A stretch of DNA of 64,000 bases from a bacterium (GCA_027485645.1 JAIXQR010000007.1:310001-374000); one strand, 5' to 3'; counted from the stretch's first letter, positions 27,649 to 36,010 are shown. Notes: generated by a model not told the origin, from the sequence alone. A program made the numbers and translations.

Positions 27649-28161
27649 TTACTTCTTGGCCGAGAGAGCCTTGAGGATCGTTGGTGGGACTAGGACGGTG
27701 TCGATGACGTGGATGACGCCGTTGCTAGCCATGATGTCGGCAGCGCTGACCTTCGACTTGTTGAAGGTGACGGTCTTGCCCTTGATCATAACGGTGACTT
27801 CTTCGCCCTGGACGGTCTTCGCCTTGAGGCCGTTCTTGAGGTCGGTCGAGAGGACCTTGCCAGCAATAACGTGATAAGTGAGAATGCTGGTCAGGAGTTT
27901 CTTGTCGCCGACGATCTTCGCGACGAGAGCCTTTGGCAGCTTAGCGAAAGCAGCGTCGGATGGAGCGAGAACGGTGAATGGGCCCGATCCCTTGAGGGTG
28001 TCGACCAATCCAGCCTTCTGAACGAGGCTAACGAGAGTTTTGAAACTACCTGCGGCAACGGCGGTGTCGACGATATCTTTCTCGGCCTTTGCAAAGGCGA
28101 AGGACCCAAGGGCGAGAGGAGCGACGAGGGTCAGAGCGATCTTGTTGAGTTTCATTTTCAT
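27649..28161 (-). CDS. Secreted fasciclin (FAS1) domain protein
   Basis: A 170-aa exported protein: a signal peptide (MKMKLNKIALTLVAPLALG, cleavage after SFAFA) and one FAS1 adhesion domain. The H1 motif is GPFTVLAPSDAAFAKLP; the middle YHVIAGKV and H2-type GVIHVIDTVLVPP segments complete it. FAS1 domains bind matrix or cell surfaces. A single-gene unit ending at the bidirectional terminator. Its start faces the rpsL leader region. Confidence 0.93.
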   Translation of the reverse strand: MKMKLNKIALTLVAPLALGSFAFAKAEKDIVDTAVAAGSFKTLVSLVQKAGLVDTLKGSGPFTVLAPSDAAFAKLPKALVAKIVGDKKLLTSILTYHVIAGKVLSTDLKNGLKAKTVQGEEVTVMIKGKTVTFNKSKVSAADIMASNGVIHVIDTVLVPPTILKALSAKK

Positions 28162-28293
28162 TCAGGAGTCAGCGACTCCACCAAACCTTACGCAGCCCGT
28201 GATGGAAATTGCGTCAATTCATCATAAATCAGTGATGGAATGTTTGATTTTGGATGGTCAAGCGCCTTGGATAGCCAAAAATTGAACGTGGAG

Positions 28294-28324
28294 TTGAAAT
28301 TCGGACGAATGATGAAGGTAATAT
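28294..28324 (+). promoter_or_regulatory. Candidate promoter of the rpsL leader
   Basis: TTGAAA (28294-28299) and TAATAT (28319-28324) are both near consensus but 19 nt apart, slightly long. They lie upstream of the leader hairpins and the terminator-like stem before rpsL. Confidence 0.35.
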
Positions 28325-28339
28325 CCGACGGTCTGGACT

Positions 28340-28456
28340 CCTGCCTGATTTGGCAGGGGCTGGATCGTTTGCCCGGAGGGAACTAGCGATAGGTCTTGGA
28401 AGTGAATTGCCACCGACCCCCTGAACCCCGCCGTGCATTCGCGCGACGGGGTTTTT
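28340..28456 (+). promoter_or_regulatory. rpsL leader with a hairpin and a terminator-like stem (possible attenuator)
   Basis: In the 355-bp gene-free stretch between the fasciclin gene and rpsL, a hairpin CCTGCC/GGCAGG (28340-28345, 28352-28357) precedes a terminator-like stem, AACCCCGCCG (28424-28433) with CGACGGGGTT (28444-28453), followed by TTTTT at 28452-28456. It lies 60 bp before the rpsL start. No plus-strand gene ends close upstream, so it probably acts in the rpsL leader rather than ending another transcript. The rest of the gap shows no gene. Confidence 0.55.
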
Positions 28457-28516
28457 GGTTGCCCGCTTGGCCGCCCGCCCGTCTCGAACAGCGAGAAAAA
28501 TAAAGCAGAGAAAAGT

Positions 28517-28921
28517 ATGCCAACCGTTAATCAACTGGTTCGAAAGGGACGTTCGGTCCCGAAAGTGAAGTCAAAGTCACCGGCTTTGAAGAGTAACCCC
28601 TTCAAGCGCGGTGTTTGCACCGTCGTGCGAACGATGACCCCGAAGAAGCCAAACTCGGCTCTTCGAAAGACCGCACGTGTGCGATTGACGAATGGCATCG
28701 AAGTAACTGCCTACATTCCGGGCGAAGGCCACAACCTTCAGGAGCACTCGGTTGTGCTCGTTCGCGGAGGCCGAGTTAAGGACCTTCCGGGCGTGCGCTA
28801 TCACATCGTTCGAGGAACCCAGCAGACCGCCGGTACCTCCAAGCGAATGCAGGGCCGAAGTAAGTACGGCACCAAGCGACCGAAGGCTGGCGCTCCGGCA
28901 GCAGCAGGGAAGAAGAAGTAA
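28517..28921 (+). CDS. rpsL: 30S ribosomal protein S12
   Basis: The decoding-centre protein of the small subunit, 134 aa. It starts at ATG 28517 with [12 protein letters not shown]. The streptomycin-site loops KKPNSALRK and the [13 protein letters not shown] stretch with the modified aspartate site are intact. A short Ala/Lys tail is added after KYGTKRPK. The stop overlaps the rpsG start by one base (TAATG). Arginine is mostly CGA. Confidence 0.98.
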   Translation: MPTVNQLVRKGRSVPKVKSKSPALKSNPFKRGVCTVVRTMTPKKPNSALRKTARVRLTNGIEVTAYIPGEGHNLQEHSVVLVRGGRVKDLPGVRYHIVRGTQQTAGTSKRMQGRSKYGTKRPKAGAPAAAGKKK

Positions 28922-29391
28922 TGCCACGTAAAGGACCAGCAACAAAGCGACCAGCGATTCCAGATCCTATCTACGGATCGGAAATGGTAACGCGATTCAT
29001 CAACCGAATGATGATGGACGGCAAGAAGACCGTCGCCGAGAAGATTTTCTACGCCGCCATGGCGAACTGCGAAGCAAAGGCCGGCGTGCCTGCGCTCGAA
29101 GTCTTCGACAAGGCTATCCACAACTCCATGCCGACGGTTGAAGTTCGACCACGACGAGTTGGTGGACAGACCTACCAGGTTCCAATGGAAGTCCGACCAG
29201 ACCGACGCCGAACCTTGGCCCTCCGCTGGATGGTTGCCGCAGCCCGAAAGCGATCTGGCAAGACCATGGTTGAGAAGCTCTCTTCCGAGTTCCTCGATGC
29301 CTACAACGGCACGGGCAGCACGATCAAGAAGCGAGAAGACACCCACCGAATGGCCGACGCTAACAAGGCGTTCGCTCACTACCGGTTCTAA
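28921..29391 (+). CDS. rpsG: 30S ribosomal protein S7
   Basis: S7 of 156 aa organises the head of the 30S subunit. It has [33 protein letters not shown] and the C-terminal [10 protein letters not shown]-type helix ([21 protein letters not shown], of usual length). Thirteen of its 17 arginines are CGA codons by my count. It is followed 19 bp later by a strong terminator, unlike the usual str operon where fusA continues directly. Confidence 0.98.
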   Translation: MPRKGPATKRPAIPDPIYGSEMVTRFINRMMMDGKKTVAEKIFYAAMANCEAKAGVPALEVFDKAIHNSMPTVEVRPRRVGGQTYQVPMEVRPDRRRTLALRWMVAAARKRSGKTMVEKLSSEFLDAYNGTGSTIKKREDTHRMADANKAFAHYRF

Positions 29392-29410
29392 GCTCATCTG
29401 ACCGAAGACG

Positions 29411-29446
29411 AACAGCCCAGAACGGATATCGTTCTGGGCTGTTTTG
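29411..29446 (+). terminator. Rho-independent terminator after rpsG
   Basis: A 14-bp perfect stem, AACAGCCCAGAACG (29411-29424) and CGTTCTGGGCTGTT (29430-29443), with a 5-nt loop and a following TTTTG. It separates rpsL-rpsG from fusA. Confidence 0.88.
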
Positions 29447-29548
29447 TGCCTGCCTCTATTCCAAACCAGCCGGACCCAGTGGGCGGCTTCGGTGCACAGA
29501 AAAAGTGCCCCGAACGAAAACGTTCGAGGCACTTGGGCTACCAGTGAA

Positions 29549-29875
29549 TTACGGGTTGACCGTAATCACGACACTTCGCGAGTTGCCACCATTCGACAGC
29601 GTTACCGTCACGTTTGTTGGAACGAGAACGGAGCCGGGGAAGGCCTTAACGCTCTTGCGGTCCGAGGTGGACGGTACGAGGAACGTGCTGCTAGCGAACG
29701 AGATTGCGTTTGGATTGTCCGAGGTCACGGTGATCGTTTTGCCAACTCCGCCAACGACTGCGTTCATGAGCGCCTCGATAAAGATGCTCGAACCCTGGTT
29801 GACCACGGTGCTGCTCGGGACGTTTGAGAATGCTGTCGCTCTACGGCTTTTCAGCTTGGGAGAATCCGAACGCAC
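29549..29875 (-). pseudogene. Fragment of a secreted Ig-like repeat protein (probable remnant)
   Basis: A 108-residue frame beginning with GTG at 29875; an in-frame stop lies 10 codons upstream (29906-29908). It has no signal peptide. It holds one Ig-like beta module with repeated S/T/V strands and ends SVVITVNP, the way large secreted proteins of this organism's type end (compare the C-terminus of the protein at 40028). It reads like the C-terminal end of a larger gene whose front is lost. It lies antisense in the rpsG-fusA gap. Whether it is expressed cannot be told. Confidence 0.4.
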
Positions 29876-30077
29876 GTCAATGTTCAGCTGAATGGGTGGC
29901 CGCGGTCAGCGAGTCTCGCTCGAAATCTTTGAACCTGTCCCGTAGATGGTCCCACCGCGCGAACTTGAATTCTTGCGTTTCTCCCCTCCTAACGTTCATA
30001 CTCCTAGGTTGGACCCGATTGCAATGCCTCTCGGCAAAGCGGGCTGGTGTCCAAAAAATCAACGAGAAGATATTCCC

Positions 30078-32231
30078 ATGCCCCGTAGTCACGCTCTAAA
30101 CTTCGTTCGGAACATCGGTATTGCTGCGCACATTGACGCCGGCAAGACAACCACCACCGAGCGCATCCTCTATTACACCGGTAAGAGTCACAAGATCGGA
30201 GAGGTTCACGACGGAGCAGCGACGATGGACTGGATGGAACAGGAGCAGGAGCGAGGCATCACGATCACCTCGGCTGCTACCTCGTGCTTCTGGCGCGTTA
30301 GCCGATTTGACGATGCAGACGGAAAGAACACGTCTGACCAGTACAAGATCAACATCATCGACACCCCAGGCCACGTTGACTTCACGGTTGAAGTTGAGCG
30401 TTCGCTTCGAGTGCTCGACGGTGCAGTCTGCGTTCTCTGTGCGGTAGGTGGCGTTCAGCCCCAGACCGAAACGGTTTGGCGCCAGATGAACAAGTACATG
30501 GTTCCTCGAATCATTTACGTCAACAAGATGGACCGAATCGGAGCCGACTTCTACTCGGTTCTGGAGCGTGCTAAGGATCGACTCGGCGCCAACGCGGCAC
30601 CGATCCAGATTCCTATCGGTCAGGAAAGCGAGTACCTCGGATACGTTGACCTCATCACAATGACCGCCGCCGTGTACGACACGGACGACGACAAGGGCAA
30701 GAGCTTCCGCCGAGCCGATATTCCGGAGAACATGCGAGAAATCGCCGCTTCTTACCGAGAAAAGATGCTCGAAGCGATTGCGGACTATGACGAAGAAATC
30801 ATGGTTCGATTCCTTGACGGCGAAGAGATCAGCGAGCAGGACATCCGCGTTGCGCTCCGAAAGGGCTGCCTCGCCAACAAGATCGTTCCGATGATCAGCG
30901 GCTCTTCGTTTAAGAACAAGGGCGTCCAAGCCATGATCGACTCGGTCATCGACTACCTGCCATCGCCGCTCGACGTCGGTGCAGTTAAGGGCGTTGACCC
31001 AGACACCGAAGAAGAACTGATGCGAGAGCCAGACGACAAGGCTCCGTTCAGCGCGCTTGCGTTCAAGATCCAGAGCGACAAGTTCGTCGGTCGATTGACC
31101 TACCTTCGCGTTTACAGCGGAACCCTGAAGAAGGGCTCTTCAGTTACGGTGACCTTCCGAGACCCCGTTTCGAACGACTTCCGAACTCGAACCGAGCGAA
31201 TCGGCCGAATTCTGGAAATGCACTCAAATCAGCGACAGGACATCGACGAAGTATTCGCCGGTGACATCGTGGGCGTCATCGGTCTTGCCGACGTTAACAC
31301 CGGTCACACGGTTTGCGACGAAGATCACCAGATCGCGCTTGAAAGCATCAAGTTCCCAGAGCCAGTTATCCAGATCGCGATCGAGCCGAAGTCTCGATCC
31401 GACCAGGAAAAGCTTGGTACGGCGCTTGTTCGACTTGCGCAGGAAGACCCAACCTTCCGAGTGTTCACTGACCCTGAAAGCGGCCAGACGATCATCTCCG
31501 GAATGGGTGAGCTTCACCTTGAAATCATCGTTGACCGACTGAACCGAGAGTTCGGCGTTCAGGCGAACCAAGGAAAGCCACAGGTTGCTTACCGAGAAAC
31601 GGTCCGCGGCAAGGCGAAGGCAGAAGGCCGATTCGTTCGACAGACGGGTGGTTCCGGTCAGTACGGTGTGTGTACGATCGAAATGGAACCATTGGAAGTC
31701 GGACAGGGCTTCGTCTTCGAGAACAAGGTTGTTGGTGGTGCGATTCCGAAGGAATACATCCCGGCTTGCGAAAAGGGAATCCGCGAAGGTCTGATCTCGG
31801 GCGTTCTCGCCGGTTACCCGGTTGTAGACGTTAAGGTCTCGCTGACCGACGGTTCGTACCACGACGTTGACTCGAACGAAAACGCCTTTAAGCAGGCAGG
31901 TCTCTTGGCTTTCAAGGAAGCCATGAAGAAGGCAAACCCGGTTCTAAAGGAGCCGATCATGCACGTCGAAGTCACGACGCCAAACGACTACGTTGGAGAC
32001 GTTGTTGGAGACATCAGCAGCCGACGCGGTCAGTTGCAGGGTCAGGATTCGGCTCCGGGCGGAGTTGTGGTCATCAACGCCCACGTTCCACTTTCGGAAA
32101 TGTTCGGCTACGTTACAACGCTTCGATCGCTCACCCAGGGTCGAGCGGCTCCAAACGTGACGCCAAGCCACTACGAAGAAGTTCCGAACAACATCGCAGC
32201 GGAAATCACGGCGAAGGCCGGCTCTCGCTAA
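30078..32231 (+). CDS. fusA: Elongation factor G
   Basis: Translocase GTPase of 717 aa. G1 is [13 protein letters not shown]2 around RGITIT, G3 DTPGHVD and G4 NKMD. Domains II-V follow, including [14 protein letters not shown] and the domain IV stretch [12 protein letters not shown] 30078 matches the family start ([20 protein letters not shown]); the frame is open further upstream. Arginine is almost always CGA. It is flanked by terminators on both sides and is thus its own transcription unit, with a gene-free leader from about 29876. Confidence 0.98.
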   Translation: MPRSHALNFVRNIGIAAHIDAGKTTTTERILYYTGKSHKIGEVHDGAATMDWMEQEQERGITITSAATSCFWRVSRFDDADGKNTSDQYKINIIDTPGHVDFTVEVERSLRVLDGAVCVLCAVGGVQPQTETVWRQMNKYMVPRIIYVNKMDRIGADFYSVLERAKDRLGANAAPIQIPIGQESEYLGYVDLITMTAAVYDTDDDKGKSFRRADIPENMREIAASYREKMLEAIADYDEEIMVRFLDGEEISEQDIRVALRKGCLANKIVPMISGSSFKNKGVQAMIDSVIDYLPSPLDVGAVKGVDPDTEEELMREPDDKAPFSALAFKIQSDKFVGRLTYLRVYSGTLKKGSSVTVTFRDPVSNDFRTRTERIGRILEMHSNQRQDIDEVFAGDIVGVIGLADVNTGHTVCDEDHQIALESIKFPEPVIQIAIEPKSRSDQEKLGTALVRLAQEDPTFRVFTDPESGQTIISGMGELHLEIIVDRLNREFGVQANQGKPQVAYRETVRGKAKAEGRFVRQTGGSGQYGVCTIEMEPLEVGQGFVFENKVVGGAIPKEYIPACEKGIREGLISGVLAGYPVVDVKVSLTDGSYHDVDSNENAFKQAGLLAFKEAMKKANPVLKEPIMHVEVTTPNDYVGDVVGDISSRRGQLQGQDSAPGGVVVINAHVPLSEMFGYVTTLRSLTQGRAAPNVTPSHYEEVPNNIAAEITAKAGSR

Positions 32232-32242
32232 GATAGGCCCTA

Positions 32243-32274
32243 GCGGCCCTGCCATTTGGCAGGGCCGCTTTTTT
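32243..32274 (+). terminator. Rho-independent terminator after fusA
   Basis: An 11-bp perfect stem, GCGGCCCTGCC (32243-32253) and GGCAGGGCCGC (32258-32268), loop ATTT, then six T residues (32269-32274). Confidence 0.92.
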
Positions 32275-32342
32275 GTGCCTGTACTGTTACGACTTTGTGC
32301 CCATCGGGCTTAACCAAGACGGTAGCTTCCATATCGTAAGCA

Positions 32343-32771
32343 ATGATTGTTCAGAGACAGGCCCCTCGGGTCCCGCCAAATGCGCCGAGTTCAACCCCGC
32401 CCCCGCCGAGCCCAGCGCCAACCTTAGGTGATCGACTGTTTGGTGTCGCCTATGGAATATTCACGATCGGCCATGCTTCGGCGTGGCTTTTACTGTTCTG
32501 GAATTCGCCGGGTGGTATCAAAGTGTTGCAGCAGTTCGTTGCAGTATTGGTGATCGTTCTCTGCACGGCTGATCTTTGGTGGGTGGCTGTTGCAGCGTAT
32601 AGAGGAAAGCAACGTGCCTACGAACGTGCAGAACTCTTTTCATATCTTCATGCTTTTTCCCCGTTCATCGTCTTGCTGATTGTGAACTTACGTACTTTCC
32701 CGCTATTCCTAGGGGTTGTATTGCTGATGTTCGCGGCCGGTTACCGGCGAAGGCGCGGATCTTGGACGTGA
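32343..32771 (+). CDS. Small membrane protein, divergent member of family A
   Basis: Unrecognised family. A protein of 142 aa with a Pro-rich N-terminal tail (to about residue 27) and about four hydrophobic helices, ending in an Arg-rich RRRRGSW tail. The opening IVQRQ and the ending GSW resemble the two family A proteins at 32868 and 33917 (IVQRQQ...GRW), so I treat it as a divergent paralogue. The upstream sequence shares GGTAGCTTC with the later copies but not the full promoter module. It is the first gene of the membrane-protein island between fusA and tuf. Confidence 0.7.
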   Translation: MIVQRQAPRVPPNAPSSTPPPPSPAPTLGDRLFGVAYGIFTIGHASAWLLLFWNSPGGIKVLQQFVAVLVIVLCTADLWWVAVAAYRGKQRAYERAELFSYLHAFSPFIVLLIVNLRTFPLFLGVVLLMFAAGYRRRRGSWT

Positions 32772-32831
32772 CTTCGCTTAGCTTGTGAACTCAAGCAGCC
32801 TCTAGGGTCTGAGGTTTTTAGGACCTTAAGT

Positions 32832-32863
32832 GGGAAACTTGCTCTTGCTCGGTAGCTTCTAAC
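32832..32863 (+). promoter_or_regulatory. Repeated promoter module, copy 1
   Basis: GGGAAAC (32832-32838), 19 nt, TCTAAC (32858-32863), then 4 nt to the ATG at 32868. Two further copies share the identical heptamer, hexamer and spacing. The layout resembles an ECF-type promoter giving a leaderless or nearly leaderless mRNA; there is no Shine-Dalgarno. Confidence 0.6.
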
Positions 32864-32867
32864 CTGC

Positions 32868-33323
32868 ATGCCGATCATTGTTCAGCGTCAGCAAAGTGGC
32901 CCGACACCGCCACCAATCCAGGTGCCCGGTCAGCCATCTGTTCCGGTAGGGGACACGGTCTATGCGGTCGTTTTCGGGATCTTTGCCGGGGCTTTAGCGT
33001 TGGGTTCGCTTGGTGTCTCAGTTTGGCTTTGGAGCCCAAGCGTGATGAAAGATGCTGGGATGGGAGCCATTGGAATTCCGATCGTGTCTGGCATTTTGAT
33101 GGCCGTTTTTGTTGCTGCCTCTTTTGCTGCGATAAAACTCGTGCCGATGATGCTGAAAAGCGACTCTCACGGTTTCAGTGGCGCCGGGGTTTCGTGCTTA
33201 ATCCTTGTGGGATCGCCGATTGGTAGCTATGCTTTTTTGAGCTATGTTGCGATTGCGCTCGCGGTGCTTATCATCGTCCTAGGATTCGTGGGACTTTACC
33301 GCGGGATAAGAGGAAGATGGTGA
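32868..33323 (+). CDS. Small four-helix membrane protein, family A
   Basis: Unrecognised family. The protein has 151 aa: a Pro-rich N-terminal tail (MPIIVQRQQ... to about 28), about four hydrophobic segments (roughly 33-55, 65-90, 100-120 and 122-143) and a basic end RGIRGRW. It is about as long as, and alignable throughout with, the protein at 33917 (same VGDT-Y opening of TM1, FAGALA-GSLG, GRW end). It lies directly behind promoter copy 1 and is followed 41 bp later by a family B gene. Function unknown. Confidence 0.72.
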   Translation: MPIIVQRQQSGPTPPPIQVPGQPSVPVGDTVYAVVFGIFAGALALGSLGVSVWLWSPSVMKDAGMGAIGIPIVSGILMAVFVAASFAAIKLVPMMLKSDSHGFSGAGVSCLILVGSPIGSYAFLSYVAIALAVLIIVLGFVGLYRGIRGRW

Positions 33324-33364
33324 TTGCAGCGATGCCCGACGAAACTCAAGGAGACCAAGACTAA

Positions 33365-33799
33365 ATGGGACTTAAGATTTCAAAACACGACCCGTCGCAA
33401 CCGCCGCCGGTCATTGGTCCGAAGTCGTCCAACGTGGTTTTCGCGATCCTTTATGGGGTGATGTGCTTGGTAACGGCCGTTGCAGTTCTTGCGACTTTGT
33501 TCAACCAGACTCGAGAGGTGCAGACGGGAGGGCTCGGATCGGTCTTCAGGATGGCATTGATTCTGTTCGGCGTACCTATCACAAAGTTGTTGATCGCAGT
33601 GTTGTCGCTCCCGCTTTACCAGGGCAAACGATGGGCATACGAATGGGCATTCCTGACCCTCCTTGCCTCGCCGCTCTTTTTATTCCTCGGCGGCGCAGCC
33701 ACAACGCTCCCAGCGGCGCTTTTCTACTTTGTTGGCACGCTGAACCTTGCATTGGCATCCGCTTCGCTTGTTGTAAGTCCGCCGAAGCTGCGCCCTTAG
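33365..33799 (+). CDS. Small four-helix membrane protein, family B
   Basis: Unrecognised family. 144 aa: a hydrophilic N-terminus with the family signature KISKHDPSQPPPVIGPKSS, four hydrophobic helices and a short end VVSPPKL. The helix 1 signature is VMCLVT, with KRWAYEWAF between helices 2 and 3. Three paralogues follow at 34414, 34872 and 35457. The upstream stretch CAAGGAGACC supplies a Shine-Dalgarno (spacing about 8). It is paired with the family A gene at 32868. Confidence 0.72.
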   Translation: MGLKISKHDPSQPPPVIGPKSSNVVFAILYGVMCLVTAVAVLATLFNQTREVQTGGLGSVFRMALILFGVPITKLLIAVLSLPLYQGKRWAYEWAFLTLLASPLFLFLGGAATTLPAALFYFVGTLNLALASASLVVSPPKLRP

Positions 33800-33880
33800 G
33801 TATGGGCCGTTTCTGGTGCACGTAATAAAAGCAGCGACGGGTTTACAAAAAGGTGGTCCGAAGTTTTTGGGACTTTGACC

Positions 33881-33912
33881 GGGAAACTTGCTCTGGATCG
33901 GTAGCTTCTAAC
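33881..33912 (+). promoter_or_regulatory. Repeated promoter module, copy 2
   Basis: GGGAAAC (33881-33887), 19 nt, TCTAAC (33907-33912), then 4 nt to ATG 33917. The flanks are also alike (TTTTTGGGAC upstream, GGTAGCT before the hexamer), showing that this block was duplicated together with the family A gene. Confidence 0.6.
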
Positions 33913-33916
33913 CAGT

Positions 33917-34372
33917 ATGCCGATCATCGTTCACTGTCAGCAAACTGGACCGACTCCAGGGCCAGCAAAGACCCAGGCGCAACCTGCGGTCTGGGTCGGT
34001 GACACGATTTACGCACTTGTTTACACGGCTTTTGCCGGGGCACTAGCCGCCGGCTCGTTGGGTTGGCCGTTTTGGGTCCGAGACCACTCGCTTTTGAACG
34101 TCGCACAGAATGGAACGCTCGACGTGCCGTTTGCTTTTGGGCACTCGATCTTGCTTACCCTCGGCGCCACGATTGCGGTCGTGATGTTCGTGCCGAAAAT
34201 GCTAAGGGGTGACTCAAGCGCATTTAGCGAAGCAGGGGCATGGTGCTGGGTACCTCTTGTTTTGCCGTTGGAAATCTACATGCTCTTCGGCTACGAGGGC
34301 GTCGTTGTCTCGTGCATCGCACTGGTCCTTGGCATTCCAGCTCTACATCGCGGTGCAAAGGGAAGATGGTGA
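33917..34372 (+). CDS. Small four-helix membrane protein, family A (paralogue)
   Basis: A 151-aa paralogue of the protein at 32868: MPIIV-QQTGPTP opening, Pro-rich tail, VGDTIYALVYTAFAGALA in helix 1, four hydrophobic segments and HRGAKGRW at the end. It is preceded by promoter copy 2 and followed 41 bp later by a family B gene, the same spacing as the first A-B pair. This supports a tandem duplication of an A-B unit. Function unknown. Confidence 0.72.
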   Translation: MPIIVHCQQTGPTPGPAKTQAQPAVWVGDTIYALVYTAFAGALAAGSLGWPFWVRDHSLLNVAQNGTLDVPFAFGHSILLTLGATIAVVMFVPKMLRGDSSAFSEAGAWCWVPLVLPLEIYMLFGYEGVVVSCIALVLGIPALHRGAKGRW

Positions 34373-34413
34373 TTTCGATGACGAATACGCAATGCTTGGG
34401 CAGGTCAAGGTAA

Positions 34414-34845
34414 ATGGCACATCAGATTTCCAAGCACGATCCTTCCCAACCGCCTCCGGTTATCGGCCCGAAGTCGTCCAATGTGGTTTTCGCGGTCCTT
34501 TACGTGCTGATGTGCCTAGTGACAGACATCGCGGTTCTTTCGACGATATTTTTCCAAACGGCAGAAATGAAGTCGGGTGGCCTCGGAGTTGTAGGTTGGC
34601 TATTCTTTGTCACTCTTGGTGCCCTGGTGATCAAAGTGCTCATTGGCGTGTTGTCGGTTCCGCTGTACTACGGCAGACGCTGGGCTTATGACCTTGCATT
34701 TCTAACGCTGCTAGGCTCGCCGCTGTTTCTCCTTCTGGGTGGGCTGGCCACGACGCTACCGGCGGGAATTTTCTACTTTATCGCCACTCTGAACCTGGCT
34801 CTTGCGGTCACTTCGTTGGTGATCAGTCCGCCAAAACTCTCCTAG
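34414..34845 (+). CDS. Small four-helix membrane protein, family B (paralogue)
   Basis: A 143-aa paralogue of the protein at 33365, nearly identical in the first 25 residues (ISKHDPSQPPPVIGPKSSN) and in the helix 1 signature LMCLVT. It has four hydrophobic helices and ends VISPPKLS. It is the second member of the second A-B unit and is followed 26 bp later by another family B gene. Function unknown. Confidence 0.72.
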   Translation: MAHQISKHDPSQPPPVIGPKSSNVVFAVLYVLMCLVTDIAVLSTIFFQTAEMKSGGLGVVGWLFFVTLGALVIKVLIGVLSVPLYYGRRWAYDLAFLTLLGSPLFLLLGGLATTLPAGIFYFIATLNLALAVTSLVISPPKLS

Positions 34846-34871
34846 TCGAACTGGAATCCTTAGTACCGGAC

Positions 34872-35306
34872 ATGGCACATACAATCAAAAAACACGATCC
34901 TTCTCAACCTCCGCCGGTCGTCGCGCCGAGGTCGTCTTATTTGGCTTTTGCAATCATGTACGGAGTGATGTGCCTCGTGACGGGCGTTGCAAGTGCGGCG
35001 ACTTTGAGTAACCAGACGGAACAGACGAAGTCGGCAGGGCTCGGCGTGGTCTTCTGGATGGCAATTATTGTCTTCGGTTTGCACATTATCATGGTGTTGA
35101 TCGCCGCACTGTCGTTTCCACTTTACAAGGGAGAACGTTGGGCCTTCGAGTTTGCGTTTTTCACCCTCCTCGTTTCGCCGGTCTATCTCTTTTTGGGTGG
35201 CGCTGCTTCAACCCTCCCACCGAGCATTTTCTACGTGATCGGCACGCTCAACTTGGCGATGGCAGGTATCGCATTCATTATCAAGCCACCTGTCCTCAAA
35301 ATTTGA
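34872..35306 (+). CDS. Small four-helix membrane protein, family B (paralogue)
   Basis: A 144-aa paralogue with IKKHDPSQPPPVVAPRSS at the N-terminus, VMCLVT in helix 1, ERWAFEFAFF between helices 2 and 3, and PSIFYVIGTLNLA in the last helix. It has no family A partner directly upstream. It starts 26 bp after the previous stop, so it can share its transcript. Function unknown. Confidence 0.72.
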   Translation: MAHTIKKHDPSQPPPVVAPRSSYLAFAIMYGVMCLVTGVASAATLSNQTEQTKSAGLGVVFWMAIIVFGLHIIMVLIAALSFPLYKGERWAFEFAFFTLLVSPVYLFLGGAASTLPPSIFYVIGTLNLAMAGIAFIIKPPVLKI

Positions 35307-35383
35307 AGACAGGTCGGGGTTCAGCACTTTCTCGCGGCGAAATGATTTCGAACGGTTGGTCGCAGGTTTTTGGGACCGTATGC

Positions 35384-35415
35384 GGGAAACATGAAAAGAT
35401 CCCCTTTCCTCTAAC
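35384..35415 (+). promoter_or_regulatory. Repeated promoter module, copy 3
   Basis: GGGAAAC (35384-35390), 19 nt, TCTAAC (35410-35415), then 4 nt to the ATG at 35420. Unlike copies 1 and 2, the 19-nt spacer has diverged, while heptamer, hexamer and distances are unchanged. That pattern points to selection on the two boxes. Confidence 0.6.
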
Positions 35416-35419
35416 GAAC

Positions 35420-35452
35420 ATGCCGATCACAGATTTGGCAAGGACAAGTTAA
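35420..35452 (+). pseudogene. Relic start of a family A gene, or a 10-codon leader peptide
   Basis: ATG CCG ATC at 35420 repeats the family A opening (MPI) at the same distance from the promoter module, but after 10 codons (MPITDLARTS) the frame ends at TAA (35450-35452), 4 bp before the next family B gene. Most simply, an A gene was deleted here leaving its promoter and first codons; it could also act as a translated leader. Confidence 0.5.
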
Positions 35453-35456
35453 TCCG

Positions 35457-35903
35457 ATGGCGCAGAAAATTTCTAAGCACGATCCTTCCCAACCTCCACC
35501 GGTCATCGCGCGAAGGGGATCGGGTCGATCGTACGCCGTACTCTATGTCCTGGCTTGCCTTCTTAGCGCGGCTATGGGAGTGGCTGCCATCAGCAACATT
35601 AGACCGGACCATCGATATGTTAGCTATCTCGGCGGCGATAACGACTGGAGACCAATTCAGCAGTTGACAACATCGTTCAGAGTTTTGAGCGCGATAGCTT
35701 TAGCTTTCGCATTTGCGGTTCCGCTTTGGAAGGGACAGCGGTGGGCGTGGCAGCTCGCGAGTGGGAGCTTGATTTTCTCCTTCGTTTATCTGGGCTGTTC
35801 AGCGGGGATGACAACGATTTCGATCGGATTCTATGTCCTGGTAGGTTCGCTCAATCTTGTTCTTGCGGCAGTCGGATTGGTTCTGACCCCTCCGAAATCC
35901 TGA
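35457..35903 (+). CDS. Small four-helix membrane protein, family B (divergent paralogue)
   Basis: A 148-aa family B paralogue with the ISKHDPSQPPPVIARRGS opening. It has a longer loop after helix 1 (around residues 50-65, with HRYVSYLGGDND) and ends LVLTPPKS. It stands directly behind promoter copy 3 and the family A relic. It is the last gene of the island before tuf. Function unknown. Confidence 0.72.
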   Translation: MAQKISKHDPSQPPPVIARRGSGRSYAVLYVLACLLSAAMGVAAISNIRPDHRYVSYLGGDNDWRPIQQLTTSFRVLSAIALAFAFAVPLWKGQRWAWQLASGSLIFSFVYLGCSAGMTTISIGFYVLVGSLNLVLAAVGLVLTPPKS

Positions 35904-36010
35904 TTAATGAGCGCGGTTCTTCGGTGCGGTGGAAATCGAGAGAATCGTAGCAGGACAAAACAATCAACCTTCGGAAGATGAGAAAAGATTCGGTTGCGCT
36001 GAAAGAATAT

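Noticed and set aside
29946-30077. An upstream in-frame extension of EF-G
   Set aside because: The family N-terminus begins at ATG 30078, and the extra 44 residues show no EF-G character.
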